DNA of 64,000 nt from Bacilli bacterium (GTDB lineage Bacteria; Bacillota_I; Bacilli_A; RF39; UBA660), in assembly GCA_900768345.1 (NCBI GenBank), contig CAAGCO010000004.1:1-64000 (forward strand), read 5' to 3'. Positions 1-8,477 of the stretch are shown here, one piece after another. The position numbers were made by a program, and so were the translations under genes. Numbering within the stretch: the first letter of the stretch is position 1; every line of letters starts with the position of its first letter. The notes below the pieces were generated by a model. It was not told where the DNA came from, did no database searches, and saw only the letters and a list, made by a program, of their open reading frames with translations.

Positions 1-1197
1 GATGATTTGTCTATAGATGACTTGGAAGAAGGCTCTTTAGATGGATATAAGTGTTCTTCAAAGACTGTTAGTACTCCCGAAGCTATTTACTGTACTTTTG
101 ATGGAAATATGGTACAAGGAGCAGAGTATGTTAATGGACAATATACTTATAGATATAAACAACAAGGTGCTTATTCCTCAACTACTGATTTGGCTTGGAA
201 TAGTATTGTAACTGATGGTTGGGGTGTACAACTAACTGATAAAGCAAGTACTGATGCAGTAACAAGTAAAATTTGTACCTATATTAATAATAAACCAGTA
301 GTTTCAATGTCATATATGTTTTCTAATAGTAAAGCTACAACCTTAGATGTAAGTAATTTTAATACATCAAAAGTAACAGATATGAGCGCTATGTTTTATC
401 TTAGTCAAGCCACAACCTTAGATTTAAGTAATTTTGATACATCAAAAGTAACAAATATGAACAGTATGTTTTCTAGTAGTCAAGCCACAACGTTAGATGT
501 AAGTAATTTTAATACATCAAATGTAACGGGTATGAGTGGTATGTTTTCTAATAGTAAAGCCACAACCCTAGATGTAAGTAATTTTGATACAAGCAAAGTA
601 ACATATATGAGTTGGATGTTTAATGGTAGTCAAGCCACAACGTTAGATGTAAGTAATTTTAATACATCAAATGTAACGGATATGAGTGGTATGTTTTCTA
701 ATAGTAAAGCCACAACCCTAGATTTAAGCAACTTTAATACATCAAAAGTAACAAATATGAGTAGTATGTTTTCTGGTAGTCAAGCCACAACGTTAGATGT
801 AAGTAATTTTGATACATCAAAAGTAACAAGTATGTTTAGTATGTTTCAAGAAAGTAAAGCAAAAACTTTAAATGTAAGTAATTTTAATACATCAAATGTA
901 GCAGATATGAGCGCTATGTTTTCTAATAGTAAAGCCACAACCCTAGATTTAAGTAATTTTGATACATCAAAAGTAACAAGTATGTTTAGTATGTTTAGAA
1001 ATGCATCAAATTTAAAGACAATATATGTAAGTGATAAATTTAAAACCGGTAAAGTTACATACAGTAATTATATGTTTTCTGGCTCTACAGCTTTAGTAGG
1101 TGGAGCAGGAACAAAATATAATTCAACTAAAATAGATAAAACATATGCACGTATAGATACAGCAAGTACTCCAGGATATTTTACTTTAAAAAAATAA
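1..1197 (+). CDS. BspA-family leucine-rich repeat surface protein, 5' end outside the window
   Basis: The reading frame is open from base 1, so the true start lies upstream. The visible 398 residues begin with a stretch matching the middle of the protein at 12841-14541 (an FDG...QGAEYVNGQYTYRYKQ motif, then DGWGVQLTDK). About eleven copies of a 25-residue module follow, each of the form ATTLDxSNFDTSKVTxMxxMF. The end is a conserved cap finishing in STPGYFTLKK. This is the BspA-like/DUF285 repeat found on surface proteins of gut Firmicutes, Bacteroidetes and mycoplasmas, linked to adhesion. By analogy with its paralogue, the missing N-terminus is probably a prepilin-type signal. Family call is firm; ligand unknown. 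Confidence 0.85.
   Translation, partial: DDLSIDDLEEGSLDGYKCSSKTVSTPEAIYCTFDGNMVQGAEYVNGQYTYRYKQQGAYSSTTDLAWNSIVTDGWGVQLTDKASTDAVTSKICTYINNKPVVSMSYMFSNSKATTLDVSNFNTSKVTDMSAMFYLSQATTLDLSNFDTSKVTNMNSMFSSSQATTLDVSNFNTSNVTGMSGMFSNSKATTLDVSNFDTSKVTYMSWMFNGSQATTLDVSNFNTSNVTDMSGMFSNSKATTLDLSNFNTSKVTNMSSMFSGSQATTLDVSNFDTSKVTSMFSMFQESKAKTLNVSNFNTSNVADMSAMFSNSKATTLDLSNFDTSKVTSMFSMFRNASNLKTIYVSDKFKTGKVTYSNYMFSGSTALVGGAGTKYNSTKIDKTYARIDTASTPGYFTLKK
307..1083 (+). repeat. Tandem 75-bp coding repeats (BspA/DUF285 modules)
   Basis: About eleven in-frame units of 75 bases each encode one 25-residue module. Several units are almost identical at DNA level (for example the AGTAAAGCCACAACCCTAGA blocks near 557, 707 and 931), which points to recent duplication or gene conversion within the gene. 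Confidence 0.85.
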
Positions 1198-1202
1198 TTA
1201 AT

Positions 1203-1240
1203 AAAAGACATATACTTTTTTGGTATATGTCTTTTATTTC
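1203..1240. terminator. Hairpin terminator between convergent genes
   Basis: A perfect 13-bp stem (1203-1215 with 1223-1235) and a 7-base loop are followed by a T-rich run. It ends the BspA gene and overlaps the stop codon of the small minus-strand gene. A-rich sequence on the other side lets it work in both directions. Confidence 0.85.
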
Positions 1241-1386
1241 TTTTTAAGTTTTTTAACTTCTTTTGCTTCTTCTATTTTTACTTGTTCTGGAGGTAGGGCG
1301 GCTACTTGTTTTTGTTTAGTACCACTACTAAATATCATAGATACAGCTAATAGAATAGAAGTTAATTCTTTTGTTCTTTTATTCAT
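1234..1386 (-). CDS. Small predicted secreted or membrane-associated peptide, 50 aa
   Basis: The ORF encodes 50 residues starting MNKRTKELTSILLAVSMIFS and ending in a Lys-rich KEVKKLKKK tail. The start has a TAAGGAG ribosome binding site eight bases or so upstream and a consensus promoter (1404-1432). The stop lies inside the terminator hairpin. Basic residues followed by a short hydrophobic stretch suggest a signal peptide or weak membrane anchor. The mature part is mostly charged and contains ALPPEQ. No family recognised. Complete expression signals make it a likely real gene despite its size; function unknown. Confidence 0.7.
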   Translation of the reverse strand: MNKRTKELTSILLAVSMIFSSGTKQKQVAALPPEQVKIEEAKEVKKLKKK

Positions 1387-1403
1387 ATATTCTCCTTAGA
1401 TTA

Positions 1404-1432
1404 ATAATACATTTTAACTTATTAATTGTCAA
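1404..1432 (-). promoter_or_regulatory. Sigma-A promoter of the small minus-strand gene
   Basis: On the minus strand TTGACA (1427-1432) is followed after exactly 17 bases by TATTAT (1404-1409). It lies back to back with the mutS promoter in the short intergenic space. Confidence 0.7.
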
Positions 1433-1437
1433 TTTTG

Positions 1438-1466
1438 TTTGCGTTTTTGTGTAAATGTATTATAAT
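1438..1466 (+). promoter_or_regulatory. mutS promoter, probably giving a leaderless mRNA
   Basis: TATAAT at 1461-1466 has a weak -35 (TTTGCG, 1438-1443) 17 bases upstream. The mutS ATG at 1474 begins only 7 bases after the -10, where transcription itself should start. No Shine-Dalgarno sequence is present. Confidence 0.6.
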
Positions 1467-1473
1467 AAATTGT

Positions 1474-3999
1474 ATGGAAAGAAAAGATGTAAAACTTGAA
1501 GATGTTAGCCCTATGATGAGGGAATACCTTAAAACTAAAAGTGAATATGAAGGTATAATTTTATTTTATAGATTGGGAGACTTCTATGAAATGTTTTTTG
1601 ATGATGCAATAACTGCGAGTCATGAATTAGAACTTACTTTAACTGGTAAACAATGTGGGCTTAGTGAAAGAGTTCCAATGTGTGGAGTTCCACATCATGC
1701 ATTAAATGTTTATTTAGAAAAACTAATTGAAAAAGGATATAAAGTAGCTATATGTGAACAAATGGAAGATCCTAAAACAGCAAAGGGAATAGTTAAAAGA
1801 GAAGTAATACAAATAGTAAGTGCTGGTACATTAACTAGTACTGAAATAGTAAATGAAAAAGACTTCAACTATATAGCTAGTGTAACTGATTACAATTATA
1901 TCTATGCGCTTAGTTATGCTGATTTACTTAGTGGTAAAGTATATACAACATTTATAGAAAAGAATCAAGATAAGATAATAAGTCATATAGTAAACTTAAA
2001 TATTAAAGAAATAGTTGTTCATGATAATTTTGATGTTGATTTAATACATAAGCTTAAAACAAATTATAATATATTTATTTCTTATTATAACGATGAGAGT
2101 CTATATAAAAAAGATATATTTGGAAGAGTAACTGATTCTAAACTAATAAATAACACCTCATTACTTTTAAATTATTTAACAAACTCTTTAAAACAAGATT
2201 TAAGTCATATACAAGAAGTAGAAGTAATGGATAGTGGATTATTTCTAGAATTAGACAAAGAATGTATTAAAAATTTAGAATTAGTTGAAACAATTAGAAA
2301 TAAAGATAGACAAAATAGTTTACTTGGATTTATGGATAAAACTAAGACTGCGATGGGTAGTAGACTTTTAAAAAGTTATTTAATAAGTCCTAGTATTAAT
2401 AAAGATGAAATTTTAAGAAGACAAAATCTTACCGAAAAATTAATAAATGAATTCTTACTTAAGAGTGAGTTAAAATCATTTTTATATGAAATATATGATT
2501 TAGAAAGACTTACTGGTAAAATAGTATGTTCTAACTTAAATGCTCGTGATCTATTACAATTAAAAACTAGTATTAAAGTAATTCCTGATATTAATAATAT
2601 TCTTAAATCTTTAGGTGAGAAAGAATTAAAAACTTTTGATGAATTATATAATTTACTTGAAATTTCTATTAAGGAAGATGTACCACTTACTATTAAAGAA
2701 GGAAATATTATTAAAGATGGATTTAATAGGGAGATAGATGAGTTACGTAGTATTAAGAGTGGTGGTAAAGACTTTATATCTAAGTTTGAAATGGAAGAAA
2801 AAGAAAGAACTGGTATAAAGGGTCTTAAAATTGGATTTAATAAAGTATTTGGTTATTATATAGAAGTACCTAAGGGACAAGTAAGTCAAGTAAAACCTGA
2901 ATTTCAATATGATAGAAAACAAACTATATCTAATTGTGAACGTTATATAACACCATTATTAAAAGAAAAAGAGAATTTAATTCTTAATGCTGAAGAGAGA
3001 CTTAATAGTTTGGAGTATGATGTATTTTGCAGCATAAAAGAAGAAGTTAAGAAATATATTAGTAGTCTTCAAAAAGTTTCTAATTATATAGCTTATTATG
3101 ATGTTATGCAGTCTTTTGCGACAGTAGCAGAAGAATCTAATTTTGTAAAACCAACTATTAATGATGAAGGTATTGTTGAGATTATTGGTGGTCGTCATCC
3201 AGTTGTTGAAAGTGTTATAGATGGGGAATATATTGATAATGATGTTATTCTTGATAGTAATACTAATATACTTATAATAACTGGACCTAATATGAGTGGT
3301 AAAAGTACTTATATGAGAGAAGCAGGTATTATAGCCATACTTAATCAAATAGGTTCATATGTCCCAGCTACTAAGTGTAATTTACCTATATTTGATAAGA
3401 TATTTACTCGTATAGGAGCAAGTGATGATTTAGTAGGTGGAGAAAGTACTTTCATGGTTGAAATGAAGGAAAGTGCTTACGCTTTATTAAATGCTACATC
3501 AAAGAGTTTAATATTATTTGATGAATTGGGTCGTGGTACTAGTACATATGATGGTATGAGTTTAGCTGGAGCAATAATAGATTATATTGCTACTAAAATT
3601 AAATGTAAGACATTATTTTCAACGCATTATCATGAACTTACTGATATGGAAAATAAACTTCCTGGTATACATAATGTACACGTATCAATTGATGAAACAG
3701 ATGGTGACATTACATTCCTTCATAAAGTTATGGATGGACCAGTAGATAAAAGTTATGGTATAAACGTAGCTAAACTTGCAAACTTACCAATAACTGTTAT
3801 AGATAAAGCAAATGAATTATTAGAAGAATATGAAAATAATGATTCAAAGCCTCATAAAAAAATAACTCAGTTTCAACTTGATTTAGATACTAAAAGTGAT
3901 GAACTAAGAGATTATATTAAAACAATAAATCCTTTAGAAGTTACTCCAATTGAAGCCTTAGTTATTTTAGATAAAATTAAAAAGAAAAGTGAGGAATAA
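1474..3999 (+). CDS. mutS: DNA mismatch repair protein MutS
   Basis: The 841-residue product has the full MutS1 layout. An N-terminal mismatch-recognition domain carries the Phe-x-Glu motif (FYE at residues 37-39). Connector, lever and clamp domains follow, then a C-terminal ABC-type ATPase with Walker A GPNMSGKST near residue 605, a DELGRGTS signature and STHYHEL. MutS binds mispairs and small loops and recruits downstream repair factors. The chosen start is the ATG at 1474: it gives the usual N-terminus, whereas extending to 1426 adds a hydrophobic stretch foreign to the family. mutL does not follow; two unknown genes do, starting 2 bases after the stop. Confidence 0.97.
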   Translation: MERKDVKLEDVSPMMREYLKTKSEYEGIILFYRLGDFYEMFFDDAITASHELELTLTGKQCGLSERVPMCGVPHHALNVYLEKLIEKGYKVAICEQMEDPKTAKGIVKREVIQIVSAGTLTSTEIVNEKDFNYIASVTDYNYIYALSYADLLSGKVYTTFIEKNQDKIISHIVNLNIKEIVVHDNFDVDLIHKLKTNYNIFISYYNDESLYKKDIFGRVTDSKLINNTSLLLNYLTNSLKQDLSHIQEVEVMDSGLFLELDKECIKNLELVETIRNKDRQNSLLGFMDKTKTAMGSRLLKSYLISPSINKDEILRRQNLTEKLINEFLLKSELKSFLYEIYDLERLTGKIVCSNLNARDLLQLKTSIKVIPDINNILKSLGEKELKTFDELYNLLEISIKEDVPLTIKEGNIIKDGFNREIDELRSIKSGGKDFISKFEMEEKERTGIKGLKIGFNKVFGYYIEVPKGQVSQVKPEFQYDRKQTISNCERYITPLLKEKENLILNAEERLNSLEYDVFCSIKEEVKKYISSLQKVSNYIAYYDVMQSFATVAEESNFVKPTINDEGIVEIIGGRHPVVESVIDGEYIDNDVILDSNTNILIITGPNMSGKSTYMREAGIIAILNQIGSYVPATKCNLPIFDKIFTRIGASDDLVGGESTFMVEMKESAYALLNATSKSLILFDELGRGTSTYDGMSLAGAIIDYIATKIKCKTLFSTHYHELTDMENKLPGIHNVHVSIDETDGDITFLHKVMDGPVDKSYGINVAKLANLPITVIDKANELLEEYENNDSKPHKKITQFQLDLDTKSDELRDYIKTINPLEVTPIEALVILDKIKKKSEE

Positions 4000-4001
4000 T
4001 T

Positions 4002-4604
4002 ATGTTAGATAGTGTTAATGATGTAATTATAGAACAAACTATTAAAAGTTATATGTCAGATGATAGTGTTACAGTAGATGGAGCTATTAGTGATGTTACT
4101 GATCTTTTAACTGTTAAAGATACTGTTATGTTAAATATTCTTGATGAAGCAAAAAGAGTTGAAAAATATAGAAAGGCAACACTTAAAGATATGTATGCTA
4201 ATAAGATAGTTCTAACTTTTGTAGGTAAAATAAATTCAGTTTTGCCTCTTTCAAGTGATGGATTAAAAGATGAAGAGGAGTATAAAAGATTAATAGAAAT
4301 ATTAAGTAGAGATATTGAAGAATTGAAAAAAGATAAAAAAACTCTTAAAGAAGTTAAGAAAGCAATAATAAGATTATTAAATGCTGGTGCTTTGCAATGC
4401 AATTCGAGAATTAATTTACTTTTAAAATTATTAAATGATAAAAGAATTTCTATGGTTGAATACTATAATTATGAACATACTATGGTAGAGTGTTCTAGTT
4501 CAGGAATTACATATATATCTGATAAAGAAGTCAAAGATGATACAGAAAGTTCAAATAGGGATATTATGAAATTAAAGAAATCATTAGGGTTGGAGGAAAA
4601 ATAA
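4002..4604 (+). CDS. Hypothetical protein, 200 aa, in the mutS operon
   Basis: The start ATG is two bases after the mutS stop, with GAGG 8 bases upstream inside the mutS end. The product is mostly helical by composition. A Lys/Glu-rich segment (about residues 86-125, IEELKKDKKTLKEVKKAI) may form a coiled coil. There is no signal peptide or membrane segment. I recognise no family. It abuts the next gene directly and both are probably co-transcribed with mutS. Confidence 0.75.
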   Translation: MLDSVNDVIIEQTIKSYMSDDSVTVDGAISDVTDLLTVKDTVMLNILDEAKRVEKYRKATLKDMYANKIVLTFVGKINSVLPLSSDGLKDEEEYKRLIEILSRDIEELKKDKKTLKEVKKAIIRLLNAGALQCNSRINLLLKLLNDKRISMVEYYNYEHTMVECSSSGITYISDKEVKDDTESSNRDIMKLKKSLGLEEK

Positions 4605-5084
4605 ATGGATTTTGGTATTTCAAGTATAATGTTAGAAAGTGCTAAAGGAAAAAATAGGAGTGCTTTAAAAACTATGTACAAAGCAAAAAGAGATCTTGTT
4701 AGACTTAGATTTTCTTCAGCATTTAGTTCTAATTTAAGAATGCAAAAAGATGTTTTATTGAGTTTATATGCTCTTGCTACTAAGAATTTAAAAGAATTAA
4801 GAAAAGATAAAGCAAATTTAAGTTACTTAGGTGATTTAATAGTATCAGATTCTATTAGAGGAGATTATATATTTGATGAAAATTTTCTTTCATTAATAGA
4901 AAGTATTGGCACTAAAGATAGTGAAATAGAATCTAATTTTAATAAAAGGTATGAATCTACATTTTATATTTCTAGGGGTATTAGATATGTTAATCCTGAA
5001 GCTAGAGATGATGTAAGTGAGAAGATGGATAAAATGATAGATGCTAAAATGGAACTAATTAGAAGTGTAAATAATAGAGCATAG
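4605..5084 (+). CDS. Hypothetical protein, 159 aa
   Basis: The ATG follows the previous stop with no gap; TTGGAGG, 9 bases upstream inside the preceding gene, provides the ribosome binding site. The product is a soluble, charged, probably all-helical protein rich in Ser, Lys and Asp, with no recognisable motif. It ends at a small hairpin, so it is the last gene of the mutS unit. Position alone does not show a repair role. Confidence 0.75.
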   Translation: MDFGISSIMLESAKGKNRSALKTMYKAKRDLVRLRFSSAFSSNLRMQKDVLLSLYALATKNLKELRKDKANLSYLGDLIVSDSIRGDYIFDENFLSLIESIGTKDSEIESNFNKRYESTFYISRGIRYVNPEARDDVSEKMDKMIDAKMELIRSVNNRA

Positions 5085-5104
5085 ACTTGAATGTCTATGT
5101 TTTA
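5080..5104 (+). terminator. Hairpin terminator of the mutS unit
   Basis: CATAGAC (5080-5086) pairs with GTCTATG (5093-5099) across a 6-base loop, followed by TTTT. The stem overlaps the stop codon. Short stem and short T-run make it moderate. Confidence 0.55.
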
Positions 5105-5148
5105 AATTATATAATTAATGGGTAAGATAAGTAGTAGAGGTAAAAGGT

Positions 5149-5904
5149 ATGAAATATAAAAATGGTTTTACATTAACTGAATTATTAGCTGTTATAGCTA
5201 TCATAGCTATTTTAACGTTAATGGCTGTTCCTGCAGTTATAAATCTATATAATAATAGTATTCAAAAAGAAATGTTAGTTCAAGAGGGTGAAGTTAAAAG
5301 TGCTGCTCATATATTTTTAACTGATTATTGTTTAGATCCAATTGATGGTGTTTCATGTCCATCTACTATGGTTAAACAAAATTATATTTGTCTTAGTGAT
5401 ATGCAAGAAGACGGAGTAAAATATATCAGTAAAGTTTTATATAAAAATACAGCATGTGATGGAGTAATTGTATATAGTGATGAGAATACTTATGAAAATG
5501 GCAAACCATACTTGTTTTGTGGATATGAAGGAGGAAAATTTGAATATGCAACTGATATGAATTATTATGTTACTAAATATTCTAGTTGTTTTGTTAATAA
5601 TCCAAAACCAACAGATACTACTGATCCAGAACCTAACAATCCAACTGATCCTGATACTCCAACTAAAAAAAAGATTACAATTAGCTATATTGATGAAGAT
5701 GCATCTTGTCCAGCAGGTATAGAATATTATTATCAAAATTATTACTTTACTTGTCAAATGAGTTCTAGAGTAATAATAACAGTTAATGGAACGAAATATA
5801 CAATTAAAGAAGCATTAAATGGTGGATATGTTACTATGGACGAACTTATAGAAGCAGGATTTAAGCCAACAAAAGATACTAGTAAAGATTATGCTACCGA
5901 ATAA
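5149..5904 (+). CDS. Type IV prepilin-like (pseudopilin) surface protein
   Basis: The 251-residue protein starts MKYKNG-FTLTELLAV, a textbook prepilin peptidase site: cleavage after Gly6 leaves N-methylated Phe1 with Glu at +5, followed by a hydrophobic helix to about residue 30. The globular head shares a Cys-containing pattern (DYC.D.IDG..CP, then C..D and a later Cys) with the protein at 12841-14541. A Pro/Thr/Asp linker at about residues 153-170 leads to a separate C-terminal domain with two Cys. It should be inserted in the membrane and possibly assembled by a Com/type II-like machine; no such machinery genes are in the window. Ligand or function of the C-domain unknown. Confidence 0.85.
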   Translation: MKYKNGFTLTELLAVIAIIAILTLMAVPAVINLYNNSIQKEMLVQEGEVKSAAHIFLTDYCLDPIDGVSCPSTMVKQNYICLSDMQEDGVKYISKVLYKNTACDGVIVYSDENTYENGKPYLFCGYEGGKFEYATDMNYYVTKYSSCFVNNPKPTDTTDPEPNNPTDPDTPTKKKITISYIDEDASCPAGIEYYYQNYYFTCQMSSRVIITVNGTKYTIKEALNGGYVTMDELIEAGFKPTKDTSKDYATE

Positions 5905-5930
5905 AAGAATAGAAAGTCTATTCTTTTTTT
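5903..5930 (+). terminator. Hairpin terminator after the pseudopilin gene
   Basis: An 11-bp stem (5903-5913 with 5917-5927) with a 3-base loop runs into a stretch of T. Confidence 0.85.
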
Positions 5931-5938
5931 GATACTTG

Positions 5939-5947
5939 TGTTAAAAT
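5939..5947 (+). promoter_or_regulatory. Extended -10 promoter of the LtaS-like gene
   Basis: TGT (5939-5941) plus TAAAAT (5942-5947) forms an extended -10. The ATG at 5954 is 6 bases further, with no ribosome binding site, so the mRNA should be leaderless. No good -35 is visible; that region is the previous terminator. Confidence 0.5.
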
Positions 5948-5953
5948 TAGAGT

Positions 5954-7816
5954 ATGAATAATGTTAAAAAATATAAATTATTTATATACATCTTTTTATT
6001 TGTTTTAATAGAAGAAATTATCTTCTCCTTTTTAACATATAAAAATTTTAGTATTTATCATATTTTATTTAGTTTGTTATATTCGTCAGTTATCTATTTT
6101 ATGTATTTACTTTTATATAATAAGAAAACAATTTTATATTTTTTAAATACTTGTATATTTTTGATATTTATTTCTAATTATTTATACTTTATTAATTATT
6201 TATCTTTTATTAGAATAGATGTTTTATTTAAATCTATAAAGGTTGTCTACTTCTCTAGTAATATTTTTGAAATTCTTAAGAATAATATTTGTGGTATTGT
6301 TTTATTATTAGTACCATTTGTTATGATAAGTTATTTAATACATAAAGACAATAATAAAAATAAGTTTAGCTTTAAGTATTTGTTTGCATTATTTGTTATT
6401 TATTTAATACCAATTACTATTATGTTAATTGATAAAAATGATGATATATATGCACCTAAGAATTTATATTCTTGTACTAATTTTCCTGTTAAAAATTTAA
6501 GTACCTTTGGCGTTTTGACGTCTATTAGATTAGATTATCAAAGATATTTTTTTGGTTTTAAAGATAAAGGCTCTTTGGTAACTGTTAATGATAAAAAATA
6601 TAATAGTGATGAATATAATATTGTTAATCTTGAATTTAAAGATACGGATAATGATGAAATTAAAGAGATAAATAATTATATAAGTAATAGGGAACCTACT
6701 AAGAAAAATATATATACTGGGCTATTAAAAGATAAAAATGTTATATTTATATTAGCTGAGTCATTTAACAGTATTGCGATTAATAAAGATATTACACCAA
6801 ATTTATATAGATTATATAATGAAGGATTTACTTTTGATAATTTTTATAATCCTTTGTTTCCGGTTTCTACTGCTGATGGGCAATATATGAGTGATATATC
6901 ACTTTTTCCATCTGATATAGTACATAGTTTAGAAAATTGTAATAAGAATTATTATCCATATTCCTTAGCTAATGTTTTTTCTAATTTAGGTTATGGTACT
7001 TATTCTTATCATAATTATTTATATGATTATTATAATAGAGATAAATATTATCCTAATATGGGATTTGATGTTTATAAAGGAATAGGTAATGGGCTTAATA
7101 TGAATGATACTAGAAGTGACTATGATATGGTTAGTGTTAGTATAGATGAGTTTATTAATAAAGAAAAATTTATGATATATTATTTGACTATTTCAGGACA
7201 TGCTCCATATAATAATAGTAATAAAATGTCTATTAAAAATTATGATAAACTAAGTAATTATAATTATAGTGATACAGTTAAATATTATTTATCTACTCAA
7301 ATAGAATTAGATAAAATGATAGGTTTATTATTTGAAAGATTAGAAAAAGCTAAAAAGTTAGATGATACTGTTATAATACTTGTACCTGATCATGTACCAT
7401 ATGGTTTAACAATAGATGAAATGAACGAAGTTTCTACTTTCAAAAGAGATAATGAATTTGAAAAATATAGGTCAGCTTTAACAATATATAATAAAGATAT
7501 AAACAAATATAAAAGTAATGATAATTATTGCTCTAATATAGATATTTTACCAACAATACTTAATTTATTTGGTGTACAATATGATTCTAGATTAATGATG
7601 GGTAGGGATATATTATCAAATAATGATGGTATGGTTGTTTTTGGCAATAGAAATATTGTTACTAAGGATTATAAATATTCTAATATGAATGAATATATAG
7701 ATGGTAATATATCTTTAGATGAAATTAAAAATATTAAAAATGATATATATATGAAATATAGAATATCAAGGTTAATGCTTGAAAATGATTATTATATATA
7801 TTTATTTAAAGATTAG
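5954..7816 (+). CDS. LtaS-like membrane phosphoglycerol/phosphoethanolamine transferase (sulfatase fold)
   Basis: The 620-residue protein has about five N-terminal membrane helices (residues 1-165), then a large extracellular sulfatase-fold domain. LtaS-type active-site residues are visible: Glu269 (ILAESF), nucleophile Thr306 (VSTADG), His416 (TISGHAPY) and Asp479-His480 (VPDH). Enzymes of this family move glycerol-phosphate (or similar groups) from phosphatidylglycerol onto a growing teichoic acid or glycan. The usual Gly-Glu after the nucleophile is Gly-Gln here. The downstream frr gene has its own promoter. Substrate not determinable: lipoteichoic acid synthase, primase and phosphoethanolamine transferase are all possible. 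Confidence 0.85.
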   Translation: MNNVKKYKLFIYIFLFVLIEEIIFSFLTYKNFSIYHILFSLLYSSVIYFMYLLLYNKKTILYFLNTCIFLIFISNYLYFINYLSFIRIDVLFKSIKVVYFSSNIFEILKNNICGIVLLLVPFVMISYLIHKDNNKNKFSFKYLFALFVIYLIPITIMLIDKNDDIYAPKNLYSCTNFPVKNLSTFGVLTSIRLDYQRYFFGFKDKGSLVTVNDKKYNSDEYNIVNLEFKDTDNDEIKEINNYISNREPTKKNIYTGLLKDKNVIFILAESFNSIAINKDITPNLYRLYNEGFTFDNFYNPLFPVSTADGQYMSDISLFPSDIVHSLENCNKNYYPYSLANVFSNLGYGTYSYHNYLYDYYNRDKYYPNMGFDVYKGIGNGLNMNDTRSDYDMVSVSIDEFINKEKFMIYYLTISGHAPYNNSNKMSIKNYDKLSNYNYSDTVKYYLSTQIELDKMIGLLFERLEKAKKLDDTVIILVPDHVPYGLTIDEMNEVSTFKRDNEFEKYRSALTIYNKDINKYKSNDNYCSNIDILPTILNLFGVQYDSRLMMGRDILSNNDGMVVFGNRNIVTKDYKYSNMNEYIDGNISLDEIKNIKNDIYMKYRISRLMLENDYYIYLFKD

Positions 7817-7830
7817 AGATTAAGTTTATA

Positions 7831-7860
7831 TTGATTTATAGTTCATAAATATTATATAAT
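7831..7860 (+). promoter_or_regulatory. frr promoter
   Basis: TTGATT (7831-7836), 18-base spacer, TATAAT (7855-7860), about 20 bases before the frr start, which has GGAGG. Confidence 0.55.
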
Positions 7861-7881
7861 TAATTTATCGATGGAGGAAAA

Positions 7882-8424
7882 ATGATAGACGAAAATGAAA
7901 TTAAAAATAAAATGAATAAGGTTATAGAAAACTTAGAAAGTAGATTTACTACTATTAGAGCTGGAAGAGCTAATCCAAATATTTTACATGGAATTATGGT
8001 TGATTATTATGGTACACCAACTCCAATTCAATCATTAGCAACTATTTCTATTCCAGAAGCTCGTGTTCTTTCTATAAAACCATTTGATAAATCATCTTTA
8101 AAAAATATAGAAAAAGCTATATATGAAGCTAATTTAGGTATAGCTCCAACTAATAACGGAGAAGTAATAATGCTTACAGTACCAGAACTTACTGGAGAAA
8201 CTAGACGTAACTATGTTAAGCAAGCATCAACTATGGCTGAAGAAGCTAAAGTGGCTCTTAGAAATATAAGACAAGATGAGAATAATAAAATTAAAAAAGA
8301 TGAAGAACTAAGAGAAGATGAAAGAGATATGTGTCTTGATATAGTTCAAGAAATGATTGAAAAATTCAATAAAATAGTTGATGAAAAATTCAAAGAAAAA
8401 GAAAATGAACTTACTAGTATTTAG
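7882..8424 (+). CDS. frr: Ribosome recycling factor
   Basis: The 180-residue product matches RRF throughout: the RAGRANP motif (about residues 26-32), VDYYGTPTPIQ, SIPEARVLSIKPFDKS and the C-terminal helix RNIRQD...KDEELREDE. RRF acts with EF-G and IF3 to split post-termination ribosomes. GGAGG lies 5 bases before the ATG. The usual neighbours tsf and pyrH are absent. The gene is monocistronic, between its own promoter and a hairpin that overlaps the stop codon. Confidence 0.97.
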   Translation: MIDENEIKNKMNKVIENLESRFTTIRAGRANPNILHGIMVDYYGTPTPIQSLATISIPEARVLSIKPFDKSSLKNIEKAIYEANLGIAPTNNGEVIMLTVPELTGETRRNYVKQASTMAEEAKVALRNIRQDENNKIKKDEELREDERDMCLDIVQEMIEKFNKIVDEKFKEKENELTSI

Positions 8425-8435
8425 TAAGTTTTTTT
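8408..8435 (+). terminator. frr terminator
   Basis: AACTTACTA (8408-8416) pairs with TAGTAAGTT (8422-8430), followed by a run of T. The hairpin includes the frr stop codon. Confidence 0.85.
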
Positions 8436-8477
8436 GTTATAATTGTTTTGATAATAGAGAGTAGGTGAACTTAATAT

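Noticed and set aside
2977..3348. Long minus-strand ORF inside mutS
   Set aside because: It is antisense to the conserved MutS ATPase and has low-complexity Ile/Asn/Tyr content with no ribosome site. Similar shadows at 5437-5757, 12266-12451, 16062-16382, 22238-22444 and others were left out for the same reason.
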